From assembly GCF_042681825.1 (NCBI RefSeq), contig NZ_JBHUGH010000034.1, positions 1-41,719 of the forward strand: a stretch of 41,719 nt of DNA, written 5' to 3'. Within the stretch, counting starts at the first letter, position 1. Each line of letters begins with the position of its first letter. The stretch is from Halodurantibacterium flavum (GTDB lineage: Bacteria > Pseudomonadota > Alphaproteobacteria > Rhodobacterales > Rhodobacteraceae). Below are positions 1 through 9,800 of the stretch, one piece after another. The notes beneath the pieces were generated by a model. It was not told the origin of the DNA, searched no databases, and worked only from the letters and a program-made list of their open reading frames with translations. A program made the position numbers and the translations under genes.

Positions 1-2
1 GA

Positions 3-49
3 TGTAGCGTGACACGAATTTTTGCAGCGTGTGACAGCAAAAGTTGCAG
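3..49 (+). repeat. Right-end transposase binding sites (two tandem copies)
   Basis: Two related 25-bp sites lie at 3-27 and 25-49. Each has TGACA followed 13 bases later by TGCAG, and the copies are spaced 22 bp apart. About 15 of 25 positions agree. The outer copy matches the inverted copy at 41694-41718 at about 19 of 25 positions. Tandem sites at the right end resemble the R1/R2 arrangement of Mu. Binding by the transposase at 32989-35118 is inferred. Confidence 0.8.
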
Positions 50-63
50 CAGAGCGATTTTAT

Positions 64-87
64 GAAGGCGGACTTCAATCCGCCTTC
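64..87 (-). terminator. Hairpin downstream of the late operon (possible terminator)
   Basis: This is a perfect 9-bp stem, GAAGGCGGA paired with TCCGCCTTC, around a 6-base loop. It lies about 80 bp beyond the stop of the last late gene. On the minus strand it is followed by ATAAAAT, not by a run of T, so intrinsic termination is uncertain. It could stop late transcription before the transposon end. The rest of 1-166 holds the transposase sites and no gene. Confidence 0.5.
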
Positions 88-166
88 AAGGGCTCGTCAA
101 ACCCGATACCTGACTTCGTGAAAGTCATCAGGAAATCCGAAAGACTAAGGGGGAATGTGATCGACA

Positions 167-559
167 TCAGTCGTCGCCGTCCAAGCTGTCGTAGTAGCGC
201 TGCCAGTCCTCGGGGGTATGGCCGGCAAAGAACATGCGCCGCTCCCACACGATCCGGTCTTCTTCTGTGCGCTCGGCTTCTTCGGGGAACCGGTACTGCG
301 CCGCTTCTTCCGGTTCTTGCTGGCCGTTGGCCTCGTCGTATCCGGCCATGGCGTAATACGCGACGGGCCGCCGCATTTCGTCGTACTCGTCCCCGTCTTC
401 GTTCGTCAGGATCACGCCTGTGGGGTACGAAGGACGCCCGAGGTTCGGAAACAGCGTGTGGGCAAAAAGGACCTCTTCTTGATCGAAGATCCGGCGGTAG
501 TCCTCGATGTCCGCGAACTTGTAGTACACGGTCGTGAGGATCGGTTTCGCGATAGTCAT
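167..559 (-). CDS. Unknown 130-residue protein, last gene of the tail-fibre module
   Basis: The product starts MTIAKPILTTVYYKF. I chose the ATG at 559 because its ATGA overlaps the stop of the preceding fibre gene; the longer reading frame upstream would run through that gene. The protein is acidic and rich in aromatic residues, with a charged C-terminal half and no signal peptide or membrane segment. Its place directly after a receptor-binding-type protein would suit a tail-fibre assembly chaperone or a small fibre-associated protein, but I recognise no family. Function is unassigned. Confidence 0.72.
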   Translation of the reverse strand: MTIAKPILTTVYYKFADIEDYRRIFDQEEVLFAHTLFPNLGRPSYPTGVILTNEDGDEYDEMRRPVAYYAMAGYDEANGQQEPEEAAQYRFPEEAERTEEDRIVWERRMFFAGHTPEDWQRYYDSLDGDD

Positions 560-1809
560 GGCCAGTTCTCCAGCATTGAAAGGTACGCGAGTTCGTTGTT
601 GGACGCGGGCGTCGGCACCCCCTCGCCATTCGCTTTCGGAGTCCATGCAATGAACTTGAAGACGTGGCCATCAAGGGCGTTCCCTGCGTTGTTGTTGCCG
701 CCGAGGTAAATCTTCTCAAGGCCACGCGGGAACGGTCCACTGCCCGGTGCGGTGCCAGTGCCACCGTTAAGGTATGCACGACGGGTGTTATCGGAACACC
801 TTGCCGCGACAACACTACGCTGCCCCTTGACGAGAGTGCCGGCGTTTCCGGACGAAGACCCAGAATCTCCGTCGATCTGAGTGCGGAACTGGATGACCCC
901 GCTGAACACGACGAAGAAGCTGAAGTTGGTACTCGTTACCGGCGCGTACCCGGTAAGAATGGCCGCCTGTTGGTCCCCGACCCTGTTGTGCACGAAGTCA
1001 AAAAGCAGGCTGTAGTCGACCAACGGAAGCCAGTCTCCAACCGGAACGAAAGGAAGGTCACCAAGCTTGTTGATGATCGACCCATCGTTAGGAATGAACA
1101 CCGGGTGGTAGGTGCCGGGCACAATCTGAGCACCACACACAATCACGTCTGTACCGACAGCCCCCGGACCAAATTGGATGTTGATGTCTTCATCAGCATC
1201 CGGGGTGTAAATGAACTGTACACGCCACGTCTCCATGTCGTCCATGGGGGTAGCCTCAAGGTTGGCGACCGTGCCAGTTGGCATGAAACCACCAATCGTA
1301 CCGAAACTGCCGTCCCGATTGATGCGGAACACCCTACCCTGACCAGACCCGGCCCCCTGCTGGCGCATGGCGAGGCGGGGCGAATTAGCCGTGCCGAAAC
1401 GGAAAACGAGCGTCACGGCATAGGGTTGACCCGCAAGAACCGGTGTGGGCGCATCGTTGAAGATAACACCGTGCCATTCCGTTGTGCTGTTAGCGTAGGC
1501 CCGTACGCCCGGAAACAAGTTGCAAACAGGGCGGTTCAGCTGCGGGTCGCTCACCGCAAGCCCTGTAGGACCACCGCCCGCCGTCCGGATATTGTTGGTG
1601 CGGGCAATGGCCCGCGTAAGAAGATTGGTGTAGGCACGCTCCCGAAGCAGTCCAACACGCTTGTGGCGGAAACTGAAGGACCGACGCGGCACGCCAGCGG
1701 GTACCTGAACGATGTCGCCGTTACGCGCGTACACCCAACCCGGTGTGGTACGTTCGTCCTGCACGAGGTCGAGGAGGTTTTTGCGGTTAGGACGGACCAA
1801 GGTGGGCAT
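556..1809 (-). CDS. Tail fibre / receptor-binding-type protein
   Basis: This 417-residue protein is rich in glycine, asparagine and beta-prone stretches. An AYTNLL segment near residue 60 is followed by a region resembling the jelly-roll carbohydrate-binding domains often seen in phage fibres. The C-terminal third (roughly 255-417, with LFDFVHNRVG and a later YLGGNNNAGNALDGHVF segment) resembles a LamG/concanavalin-like fold. Such domains usually bind surface glycans at the tail tip. The gene overlaps both neighbours by a few bases at stop-start junctions, so it is translated with them. Base composition is visibly less G+C-rich than the tail genes upstream, as expected for a frequently exchanged host-range module. 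The fold assignment is inference from pattern. Confidence 0.7.
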   Translation of the reverse strand: MPTLVRPNRKNLLDLVQDERTTPGWVYARNGDIVQVPAGVPRRSFSFRHKRVGLLRERAYTNLLTRAIARTNNIRTAGGGPTGLAVSDPQLNRPVCNLFPGVRAYANSTTEWHGVIFNDAPTPVLAGQPYAVTLVFRFGTANSPRLAMRQQGAGSGQGRVFRINRDGSFGTIGGFMPTGTVANLEATPMDDMETWRVQFIYTPDADEDINIQFGPGAVGTDVIVCGAQIVPGTYHPVFIPNDGSIINKLGDLPFVPVGDWLPLVDYSLLFDFVHNRVGDQQAAILTGYAPVTSTNFSFFVVFSGVIQFRTQIDGDSGSSSGNAGTLVKGQRSVVAARCSDNTRRAYLNGGTGTAPGSGPFPRGLEKIYLGGNNNAGNALDGHVFKFIAWTPKANGEGVPTPASNNELAYLSMLENWP

Positions 1810-2078
1810 CAGACTGCTCCATAAACGTCGTTGTTGAAGTCCGCGATCATGCTCGGCTGGCCGAGTTCATTACTCGCGTAGTTGAGGGCAAAAGTGGCCG
1901 CCCCGGTCGCCCCATAGACGTCAACATCGAAGTCTGCGACGAAGGAGGGGTCGTGGCCATCGCTCATGCGATAGCGCGAAAACCCCATGATGTCTTGGTT
2001 GCCCAAGAACATCTGCACGACTTCCTTGCCATCGAAGAAGACCCGGGCAACGGGCGGTATGTTGACCAGCCGGGCCAT
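1809..2078 (-). CDS. Small tail-tip associated protein with a repeated DVYGA motif
   Basis: This is an 89-residue protein of unknown family. Two copies of a short motif are visible: VADFDVDVYGA in the middle and IADFNNDVYGA at the C-terminus. This suggests two related beta-hairpins. It starts with ATG at 2078, overlapping the stop of the upstream gene (TGATG), and its own stop shares a base with the next start at 1809. The position between a small coiled protein and the fibre gene suggests a structural connector or fibre component. No function can be assigned from sequence. Confidence 0.7.
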   Translation of the reverse strand: MARLVNIPPVARVFFDGKEVVQMFLGNQDIMGFSRYRMSDGHDPSFVADFDVDVYGATGAATFALNYASNELGQPSMIADFNNDVYGAV

Positions 2079-2329
2079 TACTCGCCGCCCCCTTGGACGA
2101 CAACGCCCGCGTAAGGCTCGACGGCGACCACGTAGAAGACCTCGGGGTCCGGGTCAGCCGGGTAATCGGCCATACTGTCGAGGTACACCACCGCCCCGAC
2201 ATGCGCCTTGCTTCCCCAGAACTCGGCCCGATCGGCGGCTGCATCCAGAACGGCCCGCTTGACGTTGACCGCTGAGGCCAGTGCGTCGACGGCCTGTGTC
2301 AGTGCCGCGATTTCATTCTCTACTGACAT
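2078..2329 (-). CDS. Small tail protein with N-terminal coiled coil
   Basis: This is an 83-residue protein. Residues 4-22 (NEIAALTQAVDALASAVNV) have the heptad spacing of a short coiled coil. The C-terminal part (about 40-83) is beta-rich and ends in several glycines. It lies between the alanine-rich fibre and the small DVYGA protein, in the same direction and with a stop-start overlap at 2078. I do not recognise the family. A role as a trimerising tail-fibre accessory is possible but is inference only. Confidence 0.65.
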   Translation of the reverse strand: MSVENEIAALTQAVDALASAVNVKRAVLDAAADRAEFWGSKAHVGAVVYLDSMADYPADPDPEVFYVVAVEPYAGVVVQGGGE

Positions 2330-2341
2330 TCCTGTTCTCCT

Positions 2342-3427
2342 TTACTCAAAGGCGCAGGCTTCAACGAACCTGGTTTGTGAATTGGTGAAGCTGACGGCCA
2401 TAATGATCATCGCCAGCCTTATGGTTTCAGTGGCATCCGCGTAGCCGCGCGCCTCTTCAGCGGCCGCTTGAGCCATGACGGACGCAGTTTCGGCCGCGAC
2501 GGAGGCAGATGTGGCGATGTCTCGCGCTGAGGTGGCGATCAGAGCTGATGCATTTGCATTCCCGGCAGATTGAGCCGCATCCGATGCGCCCGCGGTAGCT
2601 TGTGTTGCGCCCTCAGACGCGATCGAGGCTGATCCCTCGGCCGAGGATGCGGCCAAGGAAGCACTTCCCGCCGCCTCTTGTGCGGCGGCGGCGGCGGGAA
2701 GGGTCGCATCGCGTGCCAGAAGTGTGGCATCTCTTGCAGAATGGGACTGCACAGCAGCAGCTTCCGCGTTCGCGGCGGCGGTTTCGCAGAGTTCTTTTGA
2801 CGCGTGAACCCTCAGCTCGGCAACTGAGACGGCCGAGGACGCCTGAAGGGCTGTTTCAGCGGCATCAGACGCGATTTCCGCGGCATTCGCAGCTTCAAGC
2901 AGCTGGGCATCCATCACGTCCTTGGATGCCTGGACTTCGGCGCGGATCTCGGCCGACATGGCCTCCGAAAGCAGCGCGGCTGCAGCGGCCACTTCCGCGG
3001 TTGCGGCATAGAGGGCTGCAGATGTGTTGCTCTGGCCAGCTGCCACCATGTGCCCATTTGCCTCGTCTCGGGCGTTCTGTGCGGCGCGCACTGCGAGTTC
3101 CATTGCATCCGGTTCCGGAGGCGGCGGGGGCGCGTCGATCAGCTGGCCGAGGATGGCATGTGGCGCATCAGGGACCGTGATCATGAAGCTTCGATAAGGT
3201 CTGGCCTGCGCGTCTGCCAGCTTGGCCGCATATCTGCCCGGCTTGATGTGTACAGATATCTGCGCTGCGGGATCAGCACGCACGCTCACCGGGGCGGGAA
3301 CGGTCGTGGTGCCGGTGGCGCTGGGTTCAATCTCTGCCGGCACGCGGATCAGATCGAGACGTGCACCTGGCAGAGGGCTGCCGTCGGGTGCTTCCAGACG
3401 ATCGGTGACGTGACAAAGCGTCGTCAT
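2342..3427 (-). CDS. Alanine-rich tail fibre stalk protein
   Basis: The product has 361 residues. Residues 1-90 look like a prealbumin-like beta domain (GSPLPGARLDLIRVP, then IKPGRYAAKL), a fold found at the attachment end of some phage fibres. A proline stretch near 99-103 leads into about 230 residues of alanine, serine and glutamate-rich helix with no prolines except one near 245, typical of a long trimeric coiled-coil stalk. The last residues are less repetitive. The stalk resembles that of the tail-tip protein at 3888-10214, so the two probably form related rods at the tail tip. The stop lies 12 bp before the next start. Confidence 0.72.
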   Translation of the reverse strand: MTTLCHVTDRLEAPDGSPLPGARLDLIRVPAEIEPSATGTTTVPAPVSVRADPAAQISVHIKPGRYAAKLADAQARPYRSFMITVPDAPHAILGQLIDAPPPPPEPDAMELAVRAAQNARDEANGHMVAAGQSNTSAALYAATAEVAAAAALLSEAMSAEIRAEVQASKDVMDAQLLEAANAAEIASDAAETALQASSAVSVAELRVHASKELCETAAANAEAAAVQSHSARDATLLARDATLPAAAAAQEAAGSASLAASSAEGSASIASEGATQATAGASDAAQSAGNANASALIATSARDIATSASVAAETASVMAQAAAEEARGYADATETIRLAMIIMAVSFTNSQTRFVEACAFE

Positions 3428-3891
3428 TTCGGCCTCCTTGATGCGGCTGGCGGATTTGCCGTCCAGAAAAAGCCCATGCTCACCACCGCATCGGCGAACG
3501 TCCCGTCCGACGGAAAGATGTTGATCAATGTGGCGCCGTAGCGGATCTGCAGGCCGCCCAAGGGAACGAAGTCACCTGCGTGGACAGCAAAGGATCGGCC
3601 GTCCCGGGGATAAAGCGCTACGCCTCCGACCAGATGGACCTCGAATGCATCCTCGATTAGCAGCGGAACGCCCGCCAGAACCGCCGTCGAGAGGCGGCCG
3701 TAGCTGTTGCGGTACGCGCCGACTGACCAATGAACCGGGTCTTGATCCCATGTGAGGAAGACACCGGGATTGAACTCGGTGAATTCGGTGGTCGCGCTCA
3801 CATGCCACGAGCCCGTCAAAACAGACACGTGGTCCGGCGCGGCCTCGGCCGGTGCGGCAAGAGCGAGGGCAAGAATGGCAAGATGCTTCAT
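3424..3891 (-). CDS. Secreted small beta-rich protein, possible outer-membrane barrel
   Basis: This is a 155-residue protein with a clear signal peptide (MKHLAILALALAAPAEA, cleavage near residue 18). The mature part alternates hydrophobic and polar residues (SWHVSATTEF, HWSVGAYRNSYGRLS, AFEVHLVGGVALYP, GLQIRYGATLINIFP), as in a small outer-membrane barrel. It overlaps the tail-tip gene upstream by four bases (ATGA). A virion tail protein would not need a signal peptide, so it may act in the host envelope, for example by altering a receptor or excluding related phages, as Cor-type proteins encoded near lambda-like tip genes do. That role is inference; I recognise no family with confidence. Confidence 0.7.
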   Translation of the reverse strand: MKHLAILALALAAPAEAAPDHVSVLTGSWHVSATTEFTEFNPGVFLTWDQDPVHWSVGAYRNSYGRLSTAVLAGVPLLIEDAFEVHLVGGVALYPRDGRSFAVHAGDFVPLGGLQIRYGATLINIFPSDGTFADAVVSMGFFWTANPPAASRRPK

Positions 3892-6800
3892 CGGTTCAAC
3901 TGCTCTATTACGATGGTGGGGTTGAGCATCGAGGCGCTGTAATTTCCGCCGGTATAGGCTCCGAGGCGGAAGTACCTGTATCCGCCATAGGGAAGATTGG
4001 CCGGATCAGCGTGACGGAGGCGGTCGAGGGCGCGGAACGACAGATTGTTCGTCCCGGAAGGGCCGGCAATGAAGCGCCTCGACCAGCCATAGACGTCGGC
4101 AGCGTCGAGCTTAGTCCATGTTGGATCGGCAAGGGTGCGCTTGCCCCAGATCGCCAGATAGAGGACTGCGCCGGACTGGTTGCTGGAGAATTCACCGCTG
4201 AAGCTGATGATCGAGAGGTTCCTGTACCCGGAGCTCCCTCCTACTTCGTAAGGCGCAGCCTCGAACAGGATGTCGATATCACCGTTGTCGTCCCAGAACA
4301 CCCACCTGGGGTTGGACACCGAGCTTTCTGCAGGAACGACCAGGTTTGCCAGCACATCCGCATAGGCACGCCTGCTGACGGCACCGGAGACGATCATGTC
4401 CTGCCGCACGGACAGATCGTTGATTTCCGCAGATCCTGCCTCGGTGATCCGCCAGCCGCTCACTCCCGGCAGCCAGTTGTTCGACTGGATGGCCCCGCCG
4501 AACACAGAAAGACCGGCTGCCTGGAAGGAGGTGGTGTTGATTTCACCGGTCGTGATGCTGCCGGGGCGGATCAGGGTTGTACCCTCCTGCTGTCGCCGCG
4601 CCTCGAAGGCTGCGACCAGGAGGAAGCCTGTGCCAGCGATCCGGGCGAACCGCAGGCTGCAACGGACAGCTGCTGCAGGGGCCGTGAACACGCCCTCATA
4701 GCGCGCCCACGTATTCGAGGAGGAATTCACGGTTGTCGACGAGGTCGAGATGATCGCACCGCTGCGATCAAGCCAGACGCAGGTCAGACTGAACGATGCC
4801 GCCCCACCGGACTGAACCGCGTGCCAATAACTGACCGCGATCCGGTCGCCGCCTTTAACCGCAAAGACGCCCGGCGACATCTCCTGCGCCGCTGCCGCCT
4901 GCGGAACATAGAGAACATACCGCGTCGGCGCGTTCGTGTAGATCCCGGCGCCAAAGATTGACGTATCACGGACCTCGATCCCCTGGGCATTGCTGATCGG
5001 TGTCCAGCCGCGCAGGTCGCCCCAGGAGAGATCGCCATTGGGGATCAGGTTGCCGGAAAGATCCGTCACGACCAGATGCTGCATCGCAACCGACCCGTCC
5101 AGAAGGATATTCTCGGCGGATATGCGGGCCACCGAAACGGGGCCCGTTGGATCATTCGCAGCGACCAGCTCCAGGGCCGCCGCCTGTGAGCCGGCCTGCG
5201 CGCGAAACGCGATCATCGCCGAGGCATTATCCTCAAGCGTGGCGATGGCAGTTGCCTGCTGGGTAACTGCGGCCGTCACGTCGCCAAGCTGTGCAGAGAG
5301 ACCGGTCGTGGCGCTGGCGATGGCACTGTCGGTCTGGGCGCGGGTGTAGACCTGGTTGAGGATCAGCGCCTCGACGGCGCTGCTTTGGACGCCCAGGCGT
5401 TCGATCCGTGCCGTGGCCGGATTTGATATGCGTGCCCCGATGACCGCAAGGCCCACCCGGCAATAGCATGATCCGGCCGGGGCATTGCGCAGCGCTGTCC
5501 GGTCCCCCGCTTCCAGGTCCGTAGTGGTCGTGGTGATGAGGCCATAGTTCTCGTCGAGCCACGACCAGTAGATCCGAAAGAAGTCCGGCTGAGCGGCGGT
5601 CCCCGAGACCAGGCGGGCACGGATATTCACCCGCACCGGATCGCCCTCAACCGCATCCACCACCCCGCGCGTGCGGATCGCTTGCGAATTCGCTCCGGTG
5701 GTCGTGACATAGGCGTGCCCATCGACATAAGACCATGCCGCATTCGGCGCACCGACTGTTTCGGGCCGACCCGAGGCCCCGGCGGTCCAGTAGATCGCGC
5801 CCTGCGACCATTCGGAGGGCTGAGCGGCGCGCATCAAGCTCGATCGGACGGATTGCTCGTATCCGGCCGCGATCTGCGCCGAGCCATCGGCCGCGGTGGC
5901 GCTGACGGCTGCCGCAGACGCGGACAGGGATGCCTGGCCTGCCGCTGTGGTGGCCTCCTGCCGCTGTTGGCTCGCAATCGTTGCAGCCTGTTCCGCCTCG
6001 GTCGCCCGCACATCGGCGACCGTTGCACTCGATGCGGCAGCGGAAGCCCCATGTCCGGCCGCCGTCGCCGCATCGGCCGCGAGCGTGGCTGCCGTTGAGG
6101 CTGCCGCGGCCGATCCTTCTGCGTCCTGGCGCGCGGCCACCGCCCCTGTCTCGGCGGTCTGGGCCCCCGCGCGCGCGGTTTCCGCGACCAGACGTTGTGC
6201 CGTCGATGCCAAGGCTTCCTGTGCGGCTTCGTTTGCACTGGCCGCGGCCGTCTGACTGCTGGCAAGTGCGGCGTTGGCTGCGAGTTCTGCATCCGTCCGG
6301 GCCTCTGCTGCGAGTGCTGCGGATGATGATGCGCTGGCGGCGGCGTCTTCTGCGTCTTGCCGCGCTTCAGCGGCGTCCTCTGCCCGCAGCCCGGCCTGGG
6401 CGCGCTCGGTCGCGGCTTGCGCAGCCGAGATCTGGGCAGCCTCGGCAGAAGCACCCGCCTCGCTGGAATATGTTCCTGCGGTCTGGGCCGATTGTGCAGC
6501 AGCGGCAGCCGCGTTTCCGGCCGAGTTTGCGGATTGTGCAGCGGCAATCTGGGCCAGTTCAGCTCCTGCGCGAGCTTCATCAGCGTTCGCCTCGGATGTT
6601 GCTGCCGCTGATCGGTGGGCTGCAGCTTCCGATGTGAAGACACCGTTCAGCAGCTGTTGCGCCTGATTACGGACCTCTTGCGCGGCAGCAAGCACATCGA
6701 CCGTCTCGGCTGTGTCGCTCACCTGGGTGCTTGTCTGCTGAACAGCCGATACGGCCTCCGTCGCCACGCCTGCGATGAGGGCTGCCTGAGAGAGAGCACC

Positions 6801-9800
6801 CTCTGCCGTCTCCACAGACAGCGCCGCCGCGTCCTGTGACACCTGTGCCGAGGTGGCAGCCTGACCGGCGGCTTCGGTTGCAAGAAGCGCCTGATCAGTT
6901 GCCGCAGCCATCGCGCTCTCGGCCGTCTCGCGTGCTGTAACCGCGATTTCGCGGGCCGCCTCTGCGCCGGTGCGGGCGGTTTCGGCGGCCTGACGATCAA
7001 CTGCCACCAAGGCGGCATCTTGTGCCGCCGCGCTGGCGTGTGCCGCGGCTGCGACGGCCGAGGTCGATGATGCGGTTGCCGCATCCTCGGCACCTGACAA
7101 TGCCGCCTGAGCCAGAACGCGGTCCTGTTGCGCCGCAGTAGCCGCGACACCTGCATCATCGGCCCGCGCAGAGGCGAGCGCGGCACTGTCGGCGGCAGCA
7201 TCGGCCTTGTCGCCTGCTGCGGTCGCGGCCGTAGCTGCGTCGGATGCTGAGCTTGAGGCCTGGGACGCCGCTGCGGCAGCATCTTCCCTTGCGGACGCAG
7301 CCGAGGTGCTCGCGCTCTCGGCCGCGGCACGGGCCGTTTCTGCGCTCAGCCGTTCCCCCTGTGCCGCGGCCGCCGCAGCCGCGGCATCATCGACATGCGC
7401 CTGCGCGGCCACGGCGGAATTCAACGCTGCCTGGGCTTGCCCTGTGGCATCATTAGCCGCCACCGCAGCTACCCCTGCCTTTTCGGTTGCCACCGCGGCA
7501 GCGCCTTCAGCGTCATCCCGGGCGAGGGCAGCCGATGTGCTGGCGGCTTCCGCACTCGATCGTGCCGTCTCCGCGGCCAGTCGTTCCGACTGTGTCACGG
7601 CGGCGCTGACTTCCGCATCGGAGGCGCTGGCAGCGGCGGCGGTTGCACTTTCAGCGGCTGCGACGGCGCGGATGTCTGCCTCGTCGCGGGCGGCCTCGGC
7701 GGCAGTGACGGCGGCGGTGGCGGCTTCCGCAGAAGATCCGGCCTCATCTGCCCGGGCGCCCGCGGCCTGTGCGGACCCTGCGGCCGCGACAGCTGAACCA
7801 TCTGCAGACGATGCGGCTTCCTGCGCCTCAATCCGCGCTGCCTGCGCTGCGGCTGCAGCCGCAGATGCAGCCTGTTGATAGGTTTCGCTGCCGTCGCGCG
7901 CCGCCTCGGCATCCGACAGGATATCCAGCGCCTGTAACCGCGCGAGGGCGGCGGCTTCTGCGGCGGCCTCGCTTGCCTCCTTGAACGCCAGAGAGCCATC
8001 ACGGGCCTCGCGGGCTGCATCCCGATATGTAAGCGCGACAAAGTTGGACGCTTCATTGCGCACAGAGGCCGCGGCTGCCAAGACGCGCAGCGCATCGAGA
8101 TCGTCGCTGGCAGCCTCGGATGCCGTCTGCGCAAGATCGCGCGCGGCTAGCGCCATGTCTGCGGCCGCGCGCGCCGCATCGTAATCGACGATCAGCCCGG
8201 CCATGTCTTCCTGCAGACCGTCCACAAGGGTCTGCATCTGGTCGCGAACCGCCTCGGCCTCTTCGCTCGCGAGGCGGGCCGCTTCAACGGCGGCTTCTAT
8301 CCGGTCGATTATTTCCGGGAGGATGTCCTGCTCGGCAAGGCGGAGATCGGGCGACACTGCACCGACCCACTCGCTCCAGACTGCGGTTCGCCCGGTCAGA
8401 ATGAGCCGACTACGCCCTTCATAGGGTGTTTGCGGCAAGATGCCGTCTGCCAGGACAAGGCCGCCCGAAGCGACTGCCATCGTGGAGCCGCTGCGCAGGT
8501 CGGAGGCACCTGCGACACGGATTTCCCACTCGATTCCGTCGGCGATGATATCGCTGTTCCAGACCAGACGAAGCGCAGGGCGGCGATCGGCGCCATTGTT
8601 GTCGCGCAGGACTTCGGGCAGCAGGTTCCATCCTGCGACGATCTCGGGATCGGGCGGTGTAATGCCGGTTGAAGGCGGTATTGAAGGCAGTTCGAACTCG
8701 GGTGCCCAGTCATAGTCGCTGTTGTCGACCTCGCGGATCGAGTGTCCGACGCAGCATGTCATGAGATCGTCGACGACCTCCGCCACCTCGAAGAGCTTGT
8801 CTTCATAGCCATGCCGCAGCGAAGACCAGGTGAGACAGTCGAGGGGTTCGATCGACTGGGCAGAAGGGGGCAGCACATGCCCATGTACACGAAAGCGACG
8901 TTCATCCTCGATCCAGGCACGCATCAGGCGCTGGACCTGCAGGGGATAGGGCGTCGCGGGGAGCTGAACGCTGGCCACCTTGCGGCCGAACCGGTCCGCC
9001 GCCTCCCAGTTCGCGTTGTAGCGCGCCGGGGCATCCCGGACCTGCCAGAGCGCGTCGGGATCAGGGTATTGCGCCTCGATGCCGTTATGGGTGCTGTCGA
9101 GGTCAGGGAACGGATCGTGGGTCTGTTCGCGGCTGACAACGATGTCGCCGTCCGTCATTTGCATGATCGGCAGACCGGGCGCGCCGACGCGGATTTTCCA
9201 TATTCCGGCGATATCGGCGATGCGCCCGGAACAGCCCCGTAGCACCTTCTCCAGGGCTTCGGCCGGCACCTCCGACAGTGCGACCTCCACACCGCAGCGA
9301 AACTGTGGTTCGGCCGTACCATCTCCACGGGCGACCGGCAGATCGCAGGCATTCATCGCCGCAAACCAGTTATCGAGTGGCAGGTCCTGCGGATCGATCG
9401 ACCCGCCCCAGACATCGCCGCCTGGCAACCGGATGCCGCGCATGATGTTATAGGCAATTACCGCGTTGTTGCGGGTTCGCGTCCAGCCGTCCGGGTTGTT
9501 CCAGCGCTGCGGCCCCAGCCCCCCAACTGAGCTGTCCTGCCGCGGGTCATAGAGCGGGATTCCGTCGACCTCGATGAGGTAGCGCGGCACCTGCGTCAGC
9601 CGTTCGCGATGATAGCAGAAGGTCAGGATGGCGTAGCAAATGCCGTGGCCGACCATCTTGTGGTCCCATGGCCGATCCGGATGATTGCCGTATTTCGCCA
9701 GCAGCATCGGGTCCGCCGCGGTCTGGTTGCCGTCGTAGAAGCGTATCCAGATAAGGCCGTTGTACTGGCCCAGCACCGGCAACCCGAACTCCGGATGAGG

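Noticed and set aside
75..1824. Plus-strand and alternative-frame ORFs over the fibre genes (for example 664-1824)
   Set aside because: They have low-complexity, arginine/glycine-rich composition, and the minus-strand frames form a continuous coupled operon.
5896..8184. Long plus-strand open frames rich in alanine, for example 7207-7878
   Set aside because: They are mirror images of the alanine-codon-rich stalk of the tail-tip gene; GCN codons read as NGC on the other strand, which avoids stops. They lack ribosome-binding sites.
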